From assembly GCA_043789035.1 (NCBI GenBank), contig JAYWIG010000286.1:1-8538 (forward strand): a DNA stretch of 8,538 bases. The letters run 5' to 3'. Under the pieces are notes generated by a model that was not told the origin of the DNA, searched no databases, and saw nothing but the letters and a program-made list of their open reading frames with translations. The stretch comes from JAYWIG01 sp043789035 (GTDB taxonomy: Bacteria > Pseudomonadota > Gammaproteobacteria > Burkholderiales > Burkholderiaceae_E). Both the position numbers and the translations under genes were made by a program. Numbering within the stretch: the stretch's first letter is position 1; each line of letters begins with the position of its first letter. Below are positions 4,668 to 8,538 of this stretch, one piece after another.

Positions 4668-6767
4668 ATGTTGTCAACGAGGATCTACACATGCCCGATG
4701 CACCCCGAGATTAAGCAGGACCATCCGGGAGCATGCCCGAAATGTGGGATGACACTTGAACCTGTCATACCCAGCATTGACGAGGGCGAGAACCCGGAGC
4801 TCATCGACTTTAAGCGACGCTTTATTTGGACGCTGCCGTTAACTGTCATTGTCACTTTCTTGGCGATGGTCGGGCACCGCTTGCAGTGGTTTGAAATGGC
4901 TACACAAAGTTGGATAGAGCTTGTACTGAGTTTGCCTATTGTGTTTTGGGCGGGGTGGCCTTTTATCGAACGGGCTGTGCAGTCGGTTACCAATCGAAGC
5001 CCAAATATGTGGACACTGATTGGCTTAGGCACTTCTGCGGCTTTCATTTACAGCGTTGTTGCAACGATTGCGCCGCAAGTATTTCCTCCATCTTTTGTTT
5101 CGATGGGAAGGGTGTCCGTTTACTTTGAAGCAGCAGCTGTCATTATCTCGCTCACCCTTCTAGGACAGATACTCGAGTTGAAAGCACGATCACAAACCTC
5201 AGCTGCGATAAAGTCCTTACTTGGTCTGTCGCCTAAAACCGCGCGTAGGGTGAGGAGTGATGGAACCGATGAAGACGTTGCATTGACCGACGTTCAGATG
5301 GGCGATCTTTTGCGGGTTCGTCCGGGTGAAAAGGTGCCCGTCGATGGAGTCGTTACTGAGGGAAATAGTTCGGTCGATGAGTCTATGCTGACTGGTGAGC
5401 CTATGCCGATAACAAAACGCATAGGTGATAAGTTGATCGGGGCAACGATTAATGCCAGCGGCGCGATGGTGATGCGAGCGGAAAAGGTGGGGGCGCAAAC
5501 GGTGCTGGCAAGCATTGTTCAAATGGTGACTCAAGCGCAGCAATCTAAAGCCCCTATGCAACGGATGGCCGATAAAGTTGCGGGTTATTTTGTGATGACT
5601 GTCATTAGTATTTCGTTGCTCACTTTCTTGGTTTGGGGATTTTTCGGACCAAACCCAAGTTGGGTATACGGATTGATCAACGCAGTCGCCGTACTCATCA
5701 TTGCCTGCCCGTGTGCATTGGGGTTGGCGACACCCATGTCAATCATGGTAGCCACTGGTAAAGCTGCTACTCATGGCGTGCTGTTTCGTGATGCGGCTGC
5801 CATTGAAAATATTTGCAAGGTCGATACACTAATTGTCGATAAAACCGGCACACTCACCGAAGGTAAGCCGCGATTTGACCGTGTTGTTTCAACTTCTGGG
5901 TATTCTGAGAACGAAGTCTTGCAACTAGCCGCTAGTTTGGATCAAGGCAGTGAGCATCCAATGGCCGGTGCTATTCGCATTGCTGCGAGCGAGCGAAATT
6001 TAGCACTTACAAAAGTCGAAGGTTTCGAATCGAGTTCTGGCATAGGTGTGCAAGGTACCGTTAGCGACAGGCATTTAGCGTTAGGTAATACGACGCTAAT
6101 GGCTCAGCTAGAAATATCGATTGAGACGTTGAAGACGCAAGCTGAGGTACTTCGAAACGAAGGGGCAAGCGTGATGTTTTTGGCAGTTGATAAAACCGCT
6201 ATTGGAATCATCGCTGTGTCGGACCCAATTAAAGCCAGTTCAATCGAAGCGCTCGCTGAGCTAAAGTTGGCCGGGGTAAAGGTCATTATGGCGACGGGCG
6301 ATGGGGTGACGACCGCTAAATTTGTGGGCAATAAGCTTGGCATTGATGAGGTGCTTGGCGAGGTTAAGCCAGCCGATAAGTTGGCCTTGGTCGAAAAATT
6401 GCAAGGCGAGGGTAGGGTTGTCGCCATGGCTGGCGATGGCATTAATGATGCGCCCGCTTTAGCGAAGGCCGATGTGGGTATTGCCATGGGAACTGGTACC
6501 GATGTTGCGATGAATAGTGCACAAGTCACGCTTGTGAAAGGCGACTTGCGAGGTATTGCTTTAGCGAGAACCATTTCCGCTCAGACAGTCGCCAATATGA
6601 AACAGAACCTTGGCTTCGCACTAGTTTATAACGCTTTGGGCGTGCCCTTGGCGGCTGGCGTTTTGTATCCATTTACTGGCTGGTTGCTATCACCGATGTT
6701 TGCGGCGTTAGCGATGAGTTTAAGTTCGGTTTCTGTAATATCAAATACACTAAGGCTAAAGCGTTGA
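4668..6767 (+). CDS. copA: Cu(I)-translocating P1B-type ATPase with N-terminal heavy-metal-binding motif
   Basis: This is a 699-residue inner-membrane pump that exports monovalent copper (possibly silver) using ATP. The N-terminus lacks a ferredoxin-like HMA domain. Instead residues 7-31 form a compact Cys/His motif: YTCPMHPE (C9, H12), then CPKCGM (C23, C26). Core motifs are TGE at 242-244, the CPC ion-site triad at 347-349 in the sixth helix, DKTGT with phosphorylated Asp391, the nucleotide-domain HP at 430-431, TGDG at 543-546 and GDGIND at 589-594. The last two helices carry the copper subgroup signature: N647, Y654 and N655 (NLGFALVYN), then M683, S686 and S687 (MSLSS). An AGGAGG site precedes the ATG. 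The gene's TGA overlaps the TTG start of the next gene. The motif set supports Cu(I) over Zn/Cd specificity. It appears complete. Confidence 0.95.
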   Translation: MLSTRIYTCPMHPEIKQDHPGACPKCGMTLEPVIPSIDEGENPELIDFKRRFIWTLPLTVIVTFLAMVGHRLQWFEMATQSWIELVLSLPIVFWAGWPFIERAVQSVTNRSPNMWTLIGLGTSAAFIYSVVATIAPQVFPPSFVSMGRVSVYFEAAAVIISLTLLGQILELKARSQTSAAIKSLLGLSPKTARRVRSDGTDEDVALTDVQMGDLLRVRPGEKVPVDGVVTEGNSSVDESMLTGEPMPITKRIGDKLIGATINASGAMVMRAEKVGAQTVLASIVQMVTQAQQSKAPMQRMADKVAGYFVMTVISISLLTFLVWGFFGPNPSWVYGLINAVAVLIIACPCALGLATPMSIMVATGKAATHGVLFRDAAAIENICKVDTLIVDKTGTLTEGKPRFDRVVSTSGYSENEVLQLAASLDQGSEHPMAGAIRIAASERNLALTKVEGFESSSGIGVQGTVSDRHLALGNTTLMAQLEISIETLKTQAEVLRNEGASVMFLAVDKTAIGIIAVSDPIKASSIEALAELKLAGVKVIMATGDGVTTAKFVGNKLGIDEVLGEVKPADKLALVEKLQGEGRVVAMAGDGINDAPALAKADVGIAMGTGTDVAMNSAQVTLVKGDLRGIALARTISAQTVANMKQNLGFALVYNALGVPLAAGVLYPFTGWLLSPMFAALAMSLSSVSVISNTLRLKR

Positions 6768-7672
6768 AAAAAATCACCGATTCAACTGGAACAATCTTCT
6801 TTGCGCTCGGTGCAAATGCTTTCATCGCGCTAGCTAAAGGCATTGCCGCTTGGCTAACTGGTTCGAGCTCAATGCTTGCTGAGGCAGTTCACTCCGTGGC
6901 AGATTGCGGTAATCAAGCTTTGTTGCTGATCGGGTTAAAAAGGTCTACCCGACCTCCCAACGAAGAGTTTCCTTTGGGGCATGGTCGAGCAATCTATTTT
7001 TGGTCTTTTATTGTTGCGCTCATGCTTTTTAGCTTGGGGGGTGTGTTCTCTATCTACGAAGGTTTTCATAAATTGGGTAGTGATACACCAATTACCGACC
7101 CGTGGATTGCGATTGCAGTGCTTGTTGTGAGCTTAATTGCCGAATCTGTTTCTTTGTGGAAAGGCATGACCCAAGTGAACTCCCTGCGTGGTGAGCAAAG
7201 CCTGTGGAAATGGTTTCGTGAAACCCGTCGCAGTGAATTACTTGTGGTGATTGGAGAAGATATTGCGGCAACAGCAGGCCTTTCTGTAGCGTTGCTGGCG
7301 GTGATTATGGCAATGACGACCGGCAACTCAACCTATGATGCTGTAGGAAGCCTTGTTATCGGAGTGTTACTACTTTTGGTTGCCGTATTTGTAGGTTTTG
7401 AAGTCAAGGGGTTATTGGTTGGGCAAAGTGCTGAGCCAGCGATGCGCAAGGCGATTCTTCATTTTCTTATTGCACGCAAAGAAGTTGCCGAGGTCTACAA
7501 CTTAATCACCTTACAGAATGGCGACGATGTTGTTGTGGCAGTGAAAGCTCGTATGACCGAATCCGATTCAGCCGCCGCTCTCATTGCCGCAATCAACCGC
7601 TGCGAGGCTGCGCTGCGGGAAGAGTTCCCGCAAGTACGTTGGTTGTTCTTTGAGCCTGATTCTGTCAATTAA
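6764..7672 (+). CDS. Cation diffusion facilitator, SLC30A9 (ZnT9)-like
   Basis: This is a 302-residue cation/proton antiporter of the CDF family, expected in the inner membrane with six helices and a small cytoplasmic C-terminal domain (about 215-302). TM2 carries H43 and D47 (AEAVHSVADCGNQ), followed by the LGHGRAIYFW loop at 71-80. The fifth-helix site reads E165-D166 (IGEDIAATAGL) rather than the usual HxxxD or DxxxD, the pattern of the SLC30A9-like branch. The start is TTG, overlapping the ATPase stop as TTGA, with AAGG at 6752-6755 as ribosome site; no ATG lies nearby in frame. The overlap implies coupled translation with the copper ATPase. The exported ion is not settled: members of this branch are linked to Zn, but the operon suggests metal stress in general. 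Its 3' end overlaps the opposing lipoprotein gene by 4 bp. Confidence 0.9.
   Translation: MKKITDSTGTIFFALGANAFIALAKGIAAWLTGSSSMLAEAVHSVADCGNQALLLIGLKRSTRPPNEEFPLGHGRAIYFWSFIVALMLFSLGGVFSIYEGFHKLGSDTPITDPWIAIAVLVVSLIAESVSLWKGMTQVNSLRGEQSLWKWFRETRRSELLVVIGEDIAATAGLSVALLAVIMAMTTGNSTYDAVGSLVIGVLLLLVAVFVGFEVKGLLVGQSAEPAMRKAILHFLIARKEVAEVYNLITLQNGDDVVVAVKARMTESDSAAALIAAINRCEAALREEFPQVRWLFFEPDSVN
7614..7632 (+). terminator. Perfect 8-bp hairpin inside the 3' end of the CDF gene
   Basis: TGCGGGAA and TTCCCGCA flank a 3-base GAG loop, giving a GC-rich stem 38 bases before the TAA. The following sequence (TTGGTTGTTCTTTG, 7639-7652) is only moderately T-rich, so this is not a textbook terminator. It encodes LREEFPQ, a sequence typical of the family, so the fold may be incidental. 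As the two convergent genes overlap, any stop signal for this operon must lie inside a gene or past 7672. Confidence 0.25.
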
Positions 7673-8424
7673 CTCGCTTGCAATTCCTTCGCGCCAGCGT
7701 CGCCATCAACTTTGATGAGCGTTTTAATTGCAGCAGGAAGGATTGTGTCTGGAAGCGTTAGAAGCAAAATGTCTTTGTTCTTCTCAATACTGACAAACCC
7801 TTTAAACAGAATGCTTTTCGTACCGGCCACGGTAATCGAGATTTGATAGTTGCCACCGTCTAGGTTCAAAGAATCATTCCCCGATGCGGGGCCTGCCGTT
7901 TTATAACTAGTATTAGCAATCGATGGCGTAACCCCTGCCGCTGATATATCCGTGCCGGGAGGTGTTATGTATAAATCAATACTGTTCGCATTGATAGAGC
8001 CGTTCACAATACGCACTTTGGCCTGATCGCTTGTTACCGATTTGTTGTAGGGGTCTTGAATGGTGTACAGAGTCGTGTCTGCACTGATTGATGGAAAGGC
8101 GATGATCGTATATCGATTGCCACGATTAGGGTCAATCGTGACGTTGCCTACTACCAAGTTTGCAATCGTCGTCCTTAGCTGCCAGAGGGCAGAGCCAGAA
8201 TCGATAAATGAATAGTTTGAAACAGTTTTATAAGCGACATTATTAACATCAGCGCGACCTATATCGTTTCGATACAGCGTGAGGTTAGGTGCGAGTGGCG
8301 ATGCATGCACAAACCTAACGACTGGGTCTGCAATATCTAGGCGGTCCGCTGAGTCATTACCGCCGCAGGCCGAAAGGACAACTATCGGTAGGCCGACGAT
8401 AAGTGTTTTTTTGAGGTTGTTCAT
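7669..8424 (-). CDS. DUF4397-domain lipoprotein
   Basis: This is a 251-residue protein with a lipoprotein signal ending in LSAC (Cys20, followed by GG, so outer-membrane sorting is likely). The mature part contains the DUF4397 pattern twice: VRFVHASPLAPNLTLYRN at 36-53 and a weaker copy, VRIVNGSINANSIDLYI, at 137-153. This fits two tandem beta-sandwich-like repeats. The family is surface or envelope associated with no assigned activity. An AAGGA ribosome site lies 6 bases before the ATG, inside the end of the upstream gene, and the ATG overlaps that gene's TGA by 4 bp, so translation is probably coupled. The stop codon overlaps the CDF stop tail-to-tail. No cysteine or histidine metal site is apparent, so a link to the neighbouring metal operon is not supported. 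Confidence 0.88.
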   Translation of the reverse strand: MNNLKKTLIVGLPIVVLSACGGNDSADRLDIADPVVRFVHASPLAPNLTLYRNDIGRADVNNVAYKTVSNYSFIDSGSALWQLRTTIANLVVGNVTIDPNRGNRYTIIAFPSISADTTLYTIQDPYNKSVTSDQAKVRIVNGSINANSIDLYITPPGTDISAAGVTPSIANTSYKTAGPASGNDSLNLDGGNYQISITVAGTKSILFKGFVSIEKNKDILLLTLPDTILPAAIKTLIKVDGDAGAKELQAS

Positions 8425-8538
8425 GTTTTTTCCTTAAGAGCAATTTCTAGTTGTGTTTTGTTCATTTTTGATCGGCCTTGAATGCCGTGCTGTGATGCTT
8501 CGTTTCGTAACTGGGCTAATGTGCGGCCCCCAGGGCCT
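8421..8538 (-). CDS. C-terminal end of a gene with a Rho_N/SAP-like motif (5' part outside window)
   Basis: On the minus strand one frame is open from the right edge to a TGA at 8423-8421, giving 38 residues. After a Gly-rich lead (GPGGR) they read as two short helices around GIQGRSKMNKTQL, with the pattern LRNEA...GIxGRSKMxKxxLxxAL. This closely resembles the Rho termination factor N-terminal (SAP-like) fold, which binds nucleic acid and is often found as a C-terminal tail of small basic proteins. The TGA overlaps the ATG of the DUF4397 gene as ATGA, and that gene's ribosome site lies within this frame. The body of the protein is not visible, so its overall function is open. Confidence 0.7.
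   Translation of the reverse strand, partial: GPGGRTLAQLRNEASQHGIQGRSKMNKTQLEIALKEKT

Noticed and set aside
6104..6574. 156-codon minus-strand ORF within the copper ATPase gene
   Set aside because: It overlaps the nucleotide-binding and phosphorylation region, with conserved GDGIND on the plus strand. The antisense product is low-complexity Ser/Ala/Pro.
7875..7892. Short stem CCCCG-ATG-CGGGG inside the DUF4397 gene
   Set aside because: A five-pair stem within coding sequence, with no T-run and no border nearby.
8525..8537. GC-rich hairpin GGCCC-CCA-GGGCC at the right edge
   Set aside because: It encodes the Gly/Pro-rich lead of the truncated gene and no T-run follows; it is probably a by-product of glycine codons.
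8425..8538. Promoter region for the DUF4397 lipoprotein
   Set aside because: The stretch is an open minus-strand frame with a protein-like Rho_N pattern and an ATGA overlap, so the promoter more likely lies further upstream, outside the window.

Overview
The window looks like ordinary chromosome from a Gram-negative bacterium, most likely a gammaproteobacterium. The grounds are two lipobox lipoproteins, a CrgA-type LysR regulator, a TcyP-type cystine carrier, base composition near half G+C by eye, and tightly packed genes. The genus cannot be fixed from the sequence alone. No rRNA, tRNA, CRISPR array, transposase or phage gene is visible.

Left part (1-1778). The tail of a probable antitoxin overlaps the start of a VapC-like PIN-domain toxin (26-460, +) by 4 bp. 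After a 170-bp gap come two minus-strand genes that form a probable operon. They are read as a YHS-domain lipoprotein (1778 to 1116) and then, 23 bp later, an exported small cupin (1092 to 631).

Middle (1779-4558). A LysR-type regulator (1909-2814, +, TTG start) is divergent from the lipoprotein/cupin pair across a 130-bp intergenic region, so it is the obvious candidate regulator of that pair. A 340-bp stretch with no convincing gene follows. It holds a hairpin cluster and one doubtful 37-codon ORF. A cystine/dicarboxylate-family symporter (TcyP type, 4558 to 3155, -) comes next.

Right part (4559-8538). Divergent from tcyP is a two-gene metal-export operon. It consists of a Cu(I)-type P1B ATPase with an N-terminal Cys/His-rich metal-binding motif (4668-6767) and a SLC30A9-like cation diffusion facilitator (6764-7672), joined by a TTGA stop/start overlap. 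The facilitator overlaps tail-to-tail by 4 bp with a DUF4397 lipoprotein (8424 to 7669, -). That gene in turn overlaps by ATGA with the 3' end of a gene leaving the right edge, whose C-terminus looks like a Rho_N/SAP-like helical motif (8421-8538, -).

The connecting theme is probably envelope metal and thiol handling: copper export, a second cation exporter, cystine uptake, and a YHS-domain lipoprotein. This is inferred from families and neighbourhood. I see no clearly new system. The least explained units are the LysR / YHS-lipoprotein / cupin module and the Rho_N-tail / DUF4397 pair.
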